Translations under genes and position numbers: made by a program | Assembly (NCBI GenBank): GCA_950295325.1 | Contig: OX485806.1 | Location: 8,310,001-8,374,000 of the forward strand | Origin: Polytrichum commune | Lineage: Eukaryota > Streptophyta > Polytrichopsida > Polytrichales > Polytrichaceae | Direction: 5' to 3' | DNA: 64,000 nt | The notes under the pieces: model-generated | Told to the model about the DNA's origin: nothing | The model's database searches: none | The model's input: the letters and a program-made list of their open reading frames with translations, nothing else | Part shown: positions 1 through 11,770 of the stretch, piece after piece | Position numbering within the stretch: position 1 is the stretch's first letter | Layout: each line of letters starts with the position of its first letter

Positions 1-980
1 CCCGTCCGCTCCGTTCCCCCCCCCCGTCCGCCCCACACCCTCCTTAGTCGTTTTTTACTACTTTGATTTTAACAAAATGGTAAACAAAATGGCAAAATGA
101 TTTACCTGGCGCTAGGCATATCCACGACCACGTCGGCGTTTTCTGCCACATAGGACGCCACCTTGGCAAGAAGGTAAGTATTTTACCCACCCTAGTCCGT
201 TCCCCCTATGTTGACCCTACGTGGACCCTATTGTGTCGTGACGGAGGGGTCCGTCACGACACGACACGACATGACGGCACGACACCGTCATGACGTCGCG
301 ATAGACAACCCTGTCGAGTTGCCTCATGCTAATTTATCGATATTTTACATTGTTTTGAACATTTGTTGTCTCGTTAAAAAAATACATGAAGTTATTTTAC
401 TATGGTTTCTATATGGATTGAAAAACAAAGTTATCAGTTTTACTTACCATAGTTTAGATCAAAGATAACTTGCATGAGTAAAGAGGTAATCTATTTAGGC
501 AACCTAATTGCACATATCAATGCATACATGCTCTAGAACCATATATAAAGTTTTGTGCAAGCTCTATTGGAAGTGGTTCCAACTACACATTTGATTGTTG
601 GATCATATTGAGAAAATGGAAGATCACAACAAACACGTGGTTACATGTATAATTTTCTGCAACATTGGAGGATGTTTTGAAGAGTATATTAAGTTGAAGA
701 TTCAAAAGTATGTGTAATGTGTTGCTGAGAGATTGTTTGAAATCTAGCATGAGATGGTTTGCGTCATAAATTGGGGCAGAGAGGCTCGAGTTCACAGGGC
801 CCTCATCTCAATCTAAACTCAAAGTGAAATTCTTAATTGTACCTTGGCGTTATATGGGGCTTCAATATATGTAGGAATTTCACAGTAGGTGTGATGTGTC
901 ATATTTTGCTACCAACATGATAAGGTATGTTATTAAAGGGTTTTCATACTTATTGCTTTAAATTTCCCCGGCATTATGCA
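1..980. other. Non-genic start of window with C-rich and GACAC-type simple sequence
   Basis: The first 50 bases are C-rich. Positions about 235-305 carry a degenerate short tandem of the ACGACAC type. Open frames here are short (under 90 codons) and show no family signature. I see no supported gene. Confidence 0.5.
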
Positions 981-983
981 TAC

Positions 984-1474
984 CAGGGCCCTTCACACAC
1001 GAGACTGAGAGCCCGTGACCATTACACTTCAAGCACTCTCATTGGTGGAAAAGGCAGAGCAGGGACCAACGGAGTAAGTGAATGCAAGATGGATGTAAAG
1101 TCTACATGGATTCCTACATGGCATCGAATGGATCATGTTTCATGGTCATTTGGACTATTTTCAAAAACCACCTCTTGGAGGTAGGCCTAACACAAAACCG
1201 GGAGACCGTGGCATTCCGAACACTCGCACCTATTGATTTATTCTATTTGATCGTGTATGAAAACTTGCATGAATAAAAATACATTGAAATAGCTTTTGAT
1301 TGAGGGATTGATCAGTCACATAAAACTTCACAATACACTTGAGGGTCCGTGACCACACTACATGATGTTGGAAGTGTGTTGGGACAGCCTTACCAGGACA
1401 CTTTCTTTTGGGCTGTCACAATTTCATGGTCACGGCTCTTGGCTCGTGTGTGAAGTGGCACTTAGTCCGGCCAC
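984..1474. mobile_element. Dispersed repeat with TIR-like CTTCACACAC ends
   Basis: The two ends are inverted copies of each other. The left end contains GGCCCTTCACACACGAG and then GCCCGTGACC. The right end, read in reverse complement, contains GCCACTTCACACACGAG and then GAGCCGTGACC. A second copy covers 53,102-53,583 and resumes at 55,525. A fragment with the same internal text (CCACCTCTTGGAGGTAGGCCT type) lies at about 7,120-7,400. The element is non-autonomous, with no transposase frame. I could not define a clean target duplication, so the superfamily is open. Confidence 0.6.
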
Positions 1475-1762
1475 CATTGCAGACTGAACATTGGACACCA
1501 TTGGACCACACCGCATCAAACGTCCATGCTTTGAAATCTTGAAATATAGAACATGATATAAGAAATTGGACCAATCTAATCCACAATTGCTAATCTCATA
1601 GAGAGTTGTTATGGGTTTCAGGCTATGAGTTCAGATGCAAAAAAAAATTAGAAACCTCCAAATAGGGAGATCAAAAATGTCCATTTATAGATCAACTGGT
1701 TAGAATTGAGGAAATCTGAGATTGAATTAGAAAAGGTAAGCTAGCTTAGGGTTTAACAATTG

Positions 1763-2883
1763 TATAGTGGACCCTTTCAATTATGATTCGCCAGTACAAA
1801 TCTTACCTCTTTGATATGACATGTTTGGGAAACGAGAAAGTTGTCGTATTATTGAGGTGTCACATATTCAATAATATGACAAATTGGACCTCTTTGTCAT
1901 AATAATGAGGTACTTCATAAAAACAGACATTAGATGTTTTGTCACCTATACAAAATAAATATTCTTTCAGATGTCTTTACAAATATGTAAATCTATATGG
2001 ACTTGTGAAGGAATCAACAGTCCGTTGATGTTGCCACTCCAAATTAGCAACAATTATCTTATAATTGAGCTTATGTGATATGGCCGGCAATTTCATTACA
2101 TTTGCATGAGTGAACTCTAATGAGTTGTCCATTAAAAAATGTAGTTAATAATTGAGCATGATGTTGAGCATCGGCCACTTTCACAACAGGTGTAGGTCTC
2201 TCATCAACATCTAAAGAGTTCAAGGGCTCTACATTAAGGTCAAAACTAGGTGGCTTTATTCTCTGTCCCAAGGCTAGATCAACTCGCCATGACATGCAAT
2301 ATTCACCTTCAATGATGTCTTCACCTTCCATTATCAAATAATCTTCAAATGGCATCTCATCTTCTCCAAGTTGCAGTTTCAATACAAGAAGCGCTAGATC
2401 TTTGGACTCCTTGGCTAGTCTTGATTTTTCTCATTGATCTTCATTAGCAAAGTATGCACTCCAATCATGCTTTCCAACAATATACAAATCAAAGTGATTT
2501 GATAAATATTGAGTTCAAAATGCTCGAAAACAAATTGTGCACCTTGGTTTAGGGTTCAAGTGAAAAATTGTTGTGAAAGAGACAAAAGCCAATGAGTCTC
2601 TTGATCACGTTTTGAGATAGAGAACCTAGTTCCCATGTTTGAACATGTTCCACACTTCATATGTGAAAGTTACACAAATTTAATATTCACTATGTACTTA
2701 TACACGTGTGGGACCTGTCATATATGCATTTTATTACCTTCACCATATGACATTTTGGGGTCCATGACTGTCGTGTTAACAATGCCACAGTCACATAATA
2801 GAGGTGGGTTTTAACTAGAAAGTTTGGTTTACAAAATTAGTGTCATCATATTGAGATTGTCGTATGAAAGAGGTAGGGCTATA
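1763..2883. mobile_element. pogo/Tc1-like DNA element
   Basis: The terminal inverted repeats run inward from TATAGTGGACCCTTTC on the left and, in reverse complement, TATAGCCCTACCTCTTTC on the right. They continue into motifs of the TATGACA/TACGACA type. The pattern resembles the CCTCNTTAATACGAC ends known from pogo/Tigger-like elements. The ends begin with TA, as expected for a TA target site. A shorter relative is at 54,312-55,080 and matches at both ends and in the subterminal text. The family assignment is an inference from termini and length (1.1 kb). Confidence 0.55.
2071..2382 (-). pseudogene. Open frame inside pogo-like element, possible transposase tail remnant
   Basis: This is a 103-codon frame wholly inside the element at 1,763-2,883. 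It encodes an acidic stretch, a DLNVEPL segment near residues 49-55, and then a helical-looking stretch (about residues 68-85). Pogo/DDE_1 transposases commonly end in an acidic region followed by a short helix, so a C-terminal remnant is possible. No catalytic residues are present and no upstream coding part is visible. It could equally be a chance frame. Confidence 0.25.
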
Positions 2884-3358
2884 CTAATGATCCCGAAACA
2901 CTTAACATACCTATATTGGACATGCAATCCGAATTCTCGTGTCAGTTTGATGTCCATTCTAAACAACAAGCCTTGCCATAACAACCACTCACTTCTAGGT
3001 GTCTAATTAACAAGAGTGACCACATAAGGTCCATAAAGCTTGTTTCTTTTTCTTTCTTCTTTACAAAAAAGGCCCAAATTCCATGTAGACTATGTTTTAA
3101 GAAACAAGTGCATGGTCAAAGAGAATGGACCATTTAAACCAAGAGGATTGGATTAAAATAAGATTAATCTAATTCCCGCCACACCACATCATGGCATTAA
3201 GAAGATGGACACCGACAAGCACTCAAGTGTGGTCATATGTACACAAATCATGGGTTGTGCGACATTATGGTGTGCTTTGAAAGTCAAGATTGGCAATGGT
3301 TATGGGATCTCTTGAAATTTAGAGCACGGTCATGGGGTCATGGACCATGGTCCGTGGT

Positions 3359-3714
3359 CACTACACCAAATAATGTATTTAGTGTCATATTATGGTATTT
3401 GATGTCATTGTGGTAGCTTTTTTAATGACACTGCTTATGAATACGTTTACAATCACTGTCACCCTAACTTACATTTAGTTCATTTACTTATGTTATATCT
3501 TGCAATTTGTTAACAATTATGTAATGAAATATTGTCATGAATGATTGAAACTTGGATGGAAAAAGCACTTAGTAAGTGCAAGTAATTGCAACATTGCAAA
3601 TACATAATGCCCAAATGTTCTTCCAAGAGATTGACATATAATGTTAGGTTTACAATTAGTTTTGAGTAAAGACAAATGTAATTGGTGACACTAAGTACAA
3701 TATTTAGTGTAGTG
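3359..3714. mobile_element. MITE with CACTACACNAAATA ends
   Basis: The left end CACTACACCAAATAATGTA and the right end TACAATATTTAGTGTAGTG are inverted copies over nearly 30 bp, continuing into TTAGTGTCA. The 356-bp element has no coding capacity. The internal text resembles the neighbouring element at 3,941-4,507. The target duplication is unclear, and the CACTA start alone is not enough to call CACTA/En-Spm. Confidence 0.7.
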
Positions 3715-3940
3715 TAAACATGCCTTAGGTATGCAAATCATGGGTTGTAGGACATTACCATGTGCCTTGAAAATTAAAAGCCTTGTAATGGTTATAGGGT
3801 TACTTGTACCTTAGTGTGCGACAAAATGACAAAGAAAGTGAGGACCCAAGAGGAAGGTACCCAATGCCCATCAATAACTTACATCATGGTGGGTCCCACT
3901 GCTTTTATGGGACAAGCCATGACATTGATGGTAAGAAGCA

Positions 3941-4507
3941 ACTACACTAAATATGATATTTTGTGTCATATGGTAGTTTATGGAACTATGGTAACTTTTC
4001 GGATGACACTTCTTATGAATGAGTGAACAAATATTGTCATGGGTGATGGATGATTTCATCTATTGGCCAAGACCCTACCTTCTCTTGTCATCAACTTGTG
4101 ATGAAATATTGTCATGGATGATTGAAATTTGGATGATCAATCACTTTGGTAAGTGACGGTAACTGCATCACTGTAAATCTATAATGCTTGAAAAAATCTA
4201 CAAGGAATGACAAATAATGTTGGGTTAACATTTAGTGTAACAGTTGGTGACATCATACTGCAGTTTACAATTAGTATTGAGCAAGACAATTAGAATTGGT
4301 GACTCCTCCTTTCTCTAGAGCGGAAGTCTTTCAAATGCACATTATTCTTAATCCGATAGAAATATTGTTACCTACAATGTGGACCTCCGATACTAAATGC
4401 ATTGTAAGCTGGTAGATAATGTGTGCCCATAGTATTATCTTCGATGTTTATAGTGTGGAAATAATCTCAATAGTGTTGCCCACAATATTTACCATAATTA
4501 GTGTAGT
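3941..4507. mobile_element. MITE with ACTACACTAA ends, sister of the preceding element
   Basis: It begins ACTACACTAAATATGATATT and ends ATAATTAGTGTAGT. Internal text (a TCATGNATGATTGAAA block and a TAAGTG block) is shared with the element at 3,359-3,714, so the two are relatives. No coding potential is seen. Confidence 0.6.
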
Positions 4508-5800
4508 GTAAAGGAGGAGTCCTCTCAACTTCATGTGTGCACACACTTGCCTTCCCTTTCTCAAGCATTCAAGTATTTTTCACTCACTAACATGCAATAC
4601 TTGAGGTCGTTTTTCCTACTCACTAATTAAGGGAGCAAGCATAGTCAAGTATATATAGAAAGAAATGCTCCGATATACTTAAACCGTGATTTTTGTGGTC
4701 AAACACCTAAAAGTAGTAGCGAAGTGTTGTTTAAATTAGATTTTTTTTCCATGGTGTTCTCTATTGTTGTGTTAGGTACTCAAATATTGAATATCAAGAT
4801 GAGATTTTAAAACTTAACATTAAAAGTATTGCACGAAAGGTAATGGCTAACTCTGCTTTTGGACGTAGATTTCATGACCTTATATATAATGAAGTTGGAT
4901 TTTTCTTACAAGTTCCTTGAATTCATTTTAAACTTGAGGGCACCATAACAAAAATTTGTAGAAAAACATCAATTTATCATATTTTAAAAAAAATGGACAA
5001 TTACTTGTTCCAATATACCCACTTGCACACTACTTGCATTGCCTTCTAAAATATGTAAACTTTTTTAGAAAAAAACATTTTATCAACATAAAATATTTGG
5101 CTTTGTAGATCAGTGTGATTTTCAAATGTTTACGATTTTTTCCTTTACAAAATTCAAAGTTAGTATATAATTTTGAATCACTATCATTTAAATCTAAGCA
5201 GGGTAATGGAGTTGTGTACTTGACTATGCTTGTGCCCCTAAGGATAATATTCACATTTTAGTTCAAGTTCACATGCAAGTGGCGTTTCCTCCTCATGGTT
5301 CACATGGTTAAATGAACAAATGATAAACAAGAGATTAACTTTTCCTTGGTTTCTATTGCTTGAAATTTATTTAACCCAACTCACATTGGGACCCCTCGGG
5401 GCCCTATTACTCTTGTCCTATAGAAATGGGGAACCTATTTACATTGATCCCCTTTGCACCAAAATGACAAAAAGAAACTCACTATTGTAACCATATTGCA
5501 ACAATCGCGCCATGCTCTATCATAACATAAATTAGCTACTATCAACCATAATTCCATTCTAATAATACTCAATGACTGTGCTTCACCCAAGTTTATCAAG
5601 CTAAATATGCTTAAACAAACATTCACAAGGTATAATTCCAGCACCTTACATGACATATATCCCGGCCCCACCCAACTTGGTCACTCAAGTGAATAATGTT
5701 ACAATGGGTCTTGAGAATAACTTGTCATTATGATGAAATCGCACCCTCTTTATTCTAACATTCTTCTTGATCAGTGTCTGGGAAGGACTTTGAGCACTAC
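4508..5800. other. Intergenic, no supported gene
   Basis: AT-rich sequence with only short frames in both directions. I see no family motif, no splice-supported exon and no clear repeat beyond scattered A/T runs. Confidence 0.5.
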
Positions 5801-5809
5801 CGGTTGAGA

Positions 5810-6295
5810 TCCTAGTGTTTCCAAGTCCAACCGGTTTCATGTTGGCATCTTTCAGTTTTTCTTTATTATTTTAAGGCTTAAGCTATAAATTCCTGAAGTA
5901 TTACACTTGAATCAACTAGTTTATTCCTCAAACTCCACTGGTTCATCTGTAACTAGCGGCCGGTTCTCTGCATTCAGTGTTCTTGATTTAGCTAAAGGTT
6001 TGAACATGATGAGCTATCTGCCGCCCGTCGTCTTTTGAAGGCAATTTCCTGGCAATGTGATTAAATTAATTCTGGAATCATTAGAATAATTCTGTTAAAA
6101 TCTTTCCTCAAGAGATGATGATTTTGTGAAGGAATCCCACAAGAAGCCAACAGATGACCTCTTTTGTTGGCTCTGTCTGTAGGACAGAGACTATGCATCA
6201 ACTTCTTCGTTTCAAGAGCAAATTTCCTAACCACTTTGCGTTCACACATGGACGTTACTTGTTCTTGTTATTTTTGGTCCACTTTATTTAATGTG

Positions 6296-6370
<75 letters not shown>

Positions 6371-6985
6371 ATTGCTCCCTAAAATGCATTGAAAGAAATC
6401 TAGTCAACTATAGTTATTTCGGCAGTTCTTGATTATTCATTTTAAAATATTTGAGTGATAAATGAGTAGCTTCAATCCTTGACCTGCATTTGAGAAGAAG
6501 GTGCCCAAAATCCAAGAAAGGTTTGGTATAGTGAATAACCATGGATTGGCATGAGCAAAGTGGACAACTACAATTGTAGTCTTTCATAGTAAAGGACAGA
6601 GCCTCACGGATTTACCGTTTTCTTGTTAAAATAGGAAAAGTTCCTAGTGATTCTAAATCCAGCCAGTTACATGTTGACATAATCTTCCGGTTTTTCTTTT
6701 ATTCAGTTGAGGTATATTCTTGTATAGATCCATCTAAAATGATGGGTAATTCTCGTGAAGTCTCCAACTTCAGCCGCTTATTTCTCAAACTCAACCGGTT
6801 CATCTGTAACTAAGCGCTGGTTTTCCCCAAGCAGTAGCAGGGCCACACAAACCAAATGTAAAAGAAGATGGGAATCATCCTCAACTTCGTTTGCAACCCT
6901 TGGTTGGGATGTGAAGGCATCGAGGGGAGAAGCATGGCATTGTGCCATGATGCCTTTGTTGTAGCTTAAGTCATAAGGCTGAATT
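5810..6985. repeat. Composite dispersed repeat region with an internal direct repeat
   Basis: Two similar blocks at about 5,810-5,985 and 6,648-6,835 share CCGGTTTCATGTTG-like and CTCAACCGGTTCATCTGTAA segments in the same orientation. Segments 6,060-6,160 and 6,838-6,985 match, in the same order, the sequence at 31,228-31,480 and 32,786-32,880. At 31 kb the two segments are contiguous, so about 0.7 kb was inserted here or lost there. The block also supplies a near-empty site for the foldback element at 31.5 kb. Confidence 0.55.
6297..6371. repeat. (CT)n(TA)n compound microsatellite
   Basis: An uninterrupted CT run of about 55 bases passes directly into a TA run of about 19 bases. Confidence 0.95.
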
Positions 6986-7119
6986 AAAAGCTCCCTTGTG
7001 CGGTACTCAATGCTGAATAAAATATTCGAAGGTTTTGTGTTTTGATCTGATGGAAAGGCCCATCATTGATACCTACTTGCCCATGTTTGTGATACCAAAT
7101 CTTAATAGGGTCCCCAATG

Positions 7120-7400
7120 TGAGGCCCACGTCACACATGAGATTGAAAGCATGTGACCATTGCATTCCAAGATCTTTCATTGGTCGTAAAGGCGGAGATT
7201 GTCTAACTTCACTTCACACTAGAAGGTGAAGGCCTAAGGGCCAAAAGAAATCATTGTGGACGAAAAGTCTAGATGAATTTTCATGTGGCAAATTAGAAAT
7301 AATGTTTCGTAGTCTGTCGGAATTTGCGTCAAGCTCACCTCCAAGAGGTAGGCCTGACACAAAGTCCAACAAGCCATGTCAGTGGTACCGTGGTACGGCC
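7120..7400. repeat. Fragment of the CTTCACACAC dispersed repeat
   Basis: It shares the CACACATGAGATTGAAAGC and GAGGTAGGCCTGACACAAA segments with the repeats at 984-1,474 and 53,102-53,583. The ends are degraded. Confidence 0.5.
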
Positions 7401-7894
7401 TTGGGATGAGAATCAAGGGTCTTCACAACCACATGGTCACAACAGGGCGGATGAGGAGGGAACAAGGAGGGCAAGGTGGGATGAAACACAACACCTTAAC
7501 CCTTAGATTGCTTGGTAGTAAGCCTTCATATGCAAACACAAATAATGTGAATTTAATGAAGGAATAGTGTTTTTCAATAGGCTTAACTAAGCAGATAGAG
7601 TTTAAGGGTTTGATTTCCCCTATGTGAGCATGGTCATAAAACTCGATCAAGAAACTTGGATATAAAGCTCAATGCCCTCGAAAGAGGACATAAGTCTAAG
7701 AGAGAAGAGACTCTTCATTCATGCTTGCTCCATGAGGAGTTGGCGTTTATGTCCATCATAGAACAACACAATTGACATGGGGTGAGCATATCCATGAGTT
7801 GCAAATTCATGTGTCACTTCAAGCACTCTACACGCTCGTGTATATAGAAAATGCCTCAGTTGCTTCTTTCAAAATATTGAGCACATTTACAAGG

Positions 7895-8090
7895 ATGACG
7901 GAGGTTTAAGCGATTCAAAAAGCCACTGTCAGGCCATCTCCTGGAATGTGTGCTGGTGTAGAATGACAGAGCACGCATCCGAAGCAGGAAGCGGTCGATT
8001 GTTAGCATGCTGATGATGCACGTTTCAAAGGCCCCTGAGGATCAAGTGATCTTGGATGTACCCAATCCTGCAATTCAGTGCAAGTAAGTG
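7895..8090 (-). pseudogene. Strongly decayed PAH-like gene copy, partner of the 10.2-kb gene
   Basis: Read on the minus strand, this segment still aligns to the PAH-like coding sequence. It starts near the ACTTGCAC stretch, passes a CCTTTGAAACG block and reaches an AGGAGATGGCC block that matches the GAGATGGCCGGACGC region of the better preserved relic in the 24-30 kb arm. Frame is lost many times. It faces the intact gene at 10,223-10,714 across the inverted-repeat promoter at 8,311-8,677, just as in both arms of the large palindrome. It is the most diverged of the three relics, which suggests this pair is the oldest. Confidence 0.6.
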
Positions 8091-8310
8091 TAATATGGGT
8101 GGAGGATTGTTGGGCATTTCATGACAATCGGTGCTTTGGTATGCTCGAATTCAAAGGCCTCGAGTTGTAGAACTCAGTGAGTGAATTTCACGTTTGAGAT
8201 CAGAGGACCACATACTTTAACCCTTGATTCAGCTTTTGATCAATTGGAAGATCTCACCATCATGGTTACAGAGGAGAAGATCAGAACTCTCTCAACAGTC
8301 AGTACCCTGA

Positions 8311-8677
8311 GCACGTGTCCCTAATTTGGTTATTTCCTGCACTTTCAGGTTACATTTCCTCTAAAAATCGGTCACGTTTTTATGTTGCTAGTAATTAGGA
8401 ATTTCGCGTCAGAACAAGAACATTGTTGCCATGGCTGCATTTAAGCAGGGTCTGGCCGGTGACTTAGTCCGGGGACTGACACCTGTCAGTTCCCATCACC
8501 CACCTCATTACAGTAAATGCAGCGATCCCAACAATGTTCTTTTGGTCATGCTCTCAATTTCCACCGCCATGTAAGAATGTTTACGACTAAATTTCAGAGG
8601 AAAGATAAGCTTAAGGTGCTGCAGTAATCCATAAGCTTTCGAAACGACAACTAAATTAGGGCCACGTGCACACACGG
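8311..8677. promoter_or_regulatory. Inverted-repeat divergent promoter of the 10.2-kb PAH-like gene
   Basis: The two halves are diverged inverted copies. GCACGTGTCC at the left mirrors GGGCCACGTGCACAC at the right. Inside, GTTGCCATGGCTGCATTTA mirrors AAATGCAGCGATCCCAAC. Both ends carry a CACGTG G-box core, which is a known plant bZIP/bHLH target. The same layout and the same right-hand sequence (CACGTGCACACACGGTGACA) recur in both arms of the large palindrome. This conservation marks the segment as the likely core promoter. A bidirectional function is inferred. Confidence 0.6.
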
Positions 8678-8752
8678 TGACACACCCCCGGTGTCATAAG
8701 AAGAAGGAGACCGATCGAACTTCTTCACAGTATTATTCTCATCTCTCAGCAT

Positions 8753-9094
8753 TTGTGTTCTCCATTCTCAGCTCTGGTTCTGCAGCTTACACTTTTGGGT
8801 AAGTTCTGCAGTCATTGCATTGCGTGCTTTCACAGCAATGCAATTCGGAGCCACATTGCTCCTGCCAATTTTTCTCCCCCAACTTGTGCAGATTCGGCCT
8901 TTCGGTGTTTTCGACTGTGTTTTGTGGTAGTAGTTATAGGCTTGATTGTGCTGATGATTGGCAAGCTGATTCTCATTCCATTTCATCCGGAAGGAAGCAA
9001 GGAAATTCTCCGCTGCCAGACAACACAGACAGTTTGTAGTCGATGTCCATCATGCCTACGTACCCCTTTGCATTTGGTCGTGTTCATGTTGTAG
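8753..9094 (+). other. Conserved hydrophobic open frame in the leader of the 10.2-kb gene
   Basis: This 113-codon frame includes a strongly hydrophobic, membrane-like stretch ending in KLILIPFHPEG (about residues 67-90). Its counterparts are at 26,770-27,141 (+) and 18,244-18,540 (-). Between LLGK and FHPEG the two sequences differ by only two codons in total length, although internal indels shift and restore the frame. A second frame across the same DNA is about equally similar, so coding is unproven. It could be a spliced upstream exon, an upstream ORF or merely conserved leader DNA. Confidence 0.3.
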
Positions 9095-10222
9095 AAGTTT
9101 TTTGTGAGAGCCGATCTTGTGTTCAGTTCACCGAAGATGGATCTCTTTTCCCAATTGGGAAGATGGTGATCTCTTCGAAGCTCTCTCATATGCTAGTGTA
9201 CTCAGTTATGTGAAAGTAGTCTGGTGAGAGCGGCAACCTGTTTTCATTCTATGCGAAAAAGTACCTATATTGTCGATTTATTGGTTGCCTGCTAGTTGTC
9301 GGGATGTAGGAGTCTTCTTGTTGAAGAAAAATCCGGGAGAGTGGAAAGTTTAGAATGCTCCTCACGGATGTGTTGTCTGAAGGTCATGTTTCTGTCTCTA
9401 TGGGTACAAGTGGCGATGATCTGCGAGATTTAGAAAGCACTGCACTCTAGTGAAAGATATGAACATCACAGGGATGCACTGTGGTGTTCCATTCAACAGA
9501 TAGAAGACCACAAGATGATTTATACATGTTTGTTACTGTAGAGTTCCTCAGTTGTCTTAACCGTTTCATTGCAAAACCGAGGGATGCTTGGTAGGTGTTG
9601 TCGCTGGAGAGTCCTCGACTTTGGTGGGATTTTTTTGCAAATCCACATGGTGATTAGAAGGTGTTGTTTCTATAGTGGAGTCCTTCAGCTTTGCTTTGAA
9701 GGAATCTTTGCAGGTTTTCGGGAATCTTTACAGGTTTGGCCACCCACCATATCCTGTTGAGATCCCCGGGCCCACCATTTTCCGGTCTCTTCCACTTCTT
9801 TGTGTCCATTTCTTTGAATAGAACAGCACATCCTAGAGATTCTCTCGTAATTCAAGCAGGAGGTTTTCTGGTTTTTGCTGGGGTGGCTCCTTTCAGAAGA
9901 GTGAACACGCTCGATGCCCCCAAAAACATGGGCACATTGTTCTGCCGGTGGACTTATAACTGTTGTGCACGAATCTGTAAAAGTGGCTGGCTTGCAACCA
10001 CAAGGACTATTGCCTCTAAATAGGCATGAAACTGTAGGATATGAATGGTTAAACCCCTTGTACACTCTAAGTATGTTCTCCAACAATTTGTTTAAATTCC
10101 TGGGTTTTTTGGAGTGTTTCACCAGTTCACTACAGTATAGTTTAACTAACCCAAGTGTGGTCTGTTTGTTCCTGTGCAGGTACTAAACTTGCAGCAAAGA
10201 ATTGATTCATCAATTCACCATA

Positions 10223-10714
10223 ATGGCAGGGACCTCAAAACCCAAGGCCAGTGCCTCTTCCAAAGGCAAAGGCAAGGAAATCATATCGGTCGAAGAAGAC
10301 TCGAGAATCGAGGTTCTTGGCCGCCGCCGACGCCGTCGCAGGAGCAATGCTACTCAAGCTGTGCCCCAGCTCCCTATTTGCAATTGCAAAAACGAATCCA
10401 CCCAACATCACGCGATACACCAGGCATTTGAAAAACTGGTCAGTAGCTTGCGCGACCGGTTCCAACAACACGAGCCTCATGTGTTCGACGCATGTTGCAA
10501 GATTCTCCAGCAGTTCACGGTGGACGAGATGGAGGGACGAGAAGCGTTCGATCGCTTAACCTGCATCCTTGTAAACGAGCCGGACCTTTTGAAAGAAGCC
10601 ACCGGGATGTTTACAGTCTACATGAGCTTGGGGGAGTGCCTCAAGCGCCACATGGACATTGCGCCAATGGATACAACTACATTCGATAGGATCCTCGACT
10701 TTTACGGCTACTGA
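10223..10714 (+). CDS. Small PAH-like protein, copy A (163 aa)
   Basis: Single-exon coding region for a 163-residue protein. The start is set by alignment with the two arm copies, which begin MAGQSLKGKEI. Here the protein begins MAGTSKPKA, and an upstream in-frame Met seven codons earlier has no counterpart. The N-terminus is basic and Ser/Lys-rich with an Arg run (residues about 40-46) that could act as a nuclear signal. A CNC motif (residues about 58-60) replaces the CTC of the arm copies. The core (about residues 72-135) has the spacing of a paired amphipathic helix (PAH/Sin3-type) fold, with an RFQ near the first helix and an EPDLLKEA segment near the last. All copies end in (R/K)ILDFYG(Y/L). 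The PAH assignment is a pattern-based inference. A function as a small transcriptional-repressor adaptor is possible but unproven. A splice acceptor (TGTGCAG) ends 40 bases upstream, so the leader is spliced. Confidence 0.75.
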   Translation: MAGTSKPKASASSKGKGKEIISVEEDSRIEVLGRRRRRRRSNATQAVPQLPICNCKNESTQHHAIHQAFEKLVSSLRDRFQQHEPHVFDACCKILQQFTVDEMEGREAFDRLTCILVNEPDLLKEATGMFTVYMSLGECLKRHMDIAPMDTTTFDRILDFYGY

Positions 10715-11261
10715 GCTTTCTCGAGTTTTGTAGCCACGTTTGTAGAATTAGTGAAATTTTTTTGGGGGTTAGAGTACATGACCTACTTCGAGAGCACGAA
10801 GAATCAATTGAAGTAGGCCATGTCCAGTTCCGACATTCCTCCTTGCATGCTCGCTCGAAAACAGTTATTGGCGGTAGTGCTAGGGGTCTAGAATACTGTA
10901 AGCTTTTTGCACCAGATTGGTGCAGCCAGGCATGCAAGTCAAGGCACATAGTTTAAGTTAGATCGATCGTACAGCTTTTTGGTCTCCGCATAATGAGCAG
11001 AATATATATGAAGGAAGTTGGAAAGAGTGTAAAGGATCTGGATATTCCTCTTTCAAGTTTCAACTTTGTGTATTAATTGTTGCCTAATATGTGTTGCCAG
11101 CCGTATCACCACTGACCATTAATTACTACATGACTTGGTGCTCAATTCGCACATGAAATTCTGATTGTCGTTTCGATGAGTGAGTGTTTAGTGAATGCTG
11201 GTAAAGCTTAGTGCGGCATGTTGCATGGATTACTGTGAATGTTAATATTAGTTGAAATTAT

Positions 11262-11770
11262 GCCATCCCCGCGAAAGAGTGTTTTGAAAAGGTGCACCTC
11301 TTCCATTTGGAGATGTTGGGTAGATTCTTACTTAGTGGCATGAGGTTTGGAATGTTTGAATGTTGTTTGTTGAAACATCCCATAACAATCGATATTGTGA
11401 AAGGGTGCGGGTACCCACTTAGTGGCATGCAACTTGGAATGTAAATTTGTTTGTTGAAATCAAGACATGATCCCTCCTCAATGATTCTTGTGAAACTTTG
11501 CACCTCTTCCGTTTGTAGATGGTGAGTCGAAACTTAGTGTGGCCATGTGCAACTTGGAATATAAAAGGAATATGTTGAGACTAGATCCCTTATGGATGAA
11601 TGTAGTGAAAGGGTGCACCTCTTCCATTGGTAAGTGGTGGGTACAAGTTTAGTGGCATGGAACTTGGCATGTTATGGAATATGTTGAGAATCCGATCTCT
11701 TGAATGAGTGTTGTGAAGGGACTGTGCATTCCTTCCATTTGTAAATACTGTCCATACAAGACACTTCATG
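11262..11770 (+). repeat. Tandem array of about five 85-120 bp GTGCACC repeats
   Basis: Each unit carries GTGAAAGGGTGCACCTCTTCC, an interval with TTGTAAAT-like text, ACTTAGTGGCATG, CTTGGAATGT and TGTTGA. Units start near 11,262, 11,373, 11,458, 11,579 and 11,688. They are diverged and of unequal length. The same repeat lies downstream of both other PAH-like genes. Confidence 0.7.

Noticed and set aside
3359-3714. CACTA/En-Spm assignment for the CACTACAC-ended elements
   Set aside because: The flanks show no 3-bp target duplication and sister copies start one to three bases further in, so the CACTA start may be coincidental.
5810-6835. LTR retrotransposon suggested by the direct repeats at 5.81-5.99 and 6.65-6.84 kb
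   Set aside because: The interval is under 700 bases and has no TG...CA ends, primer-binding site, polypurine tract or gag/pol frame.
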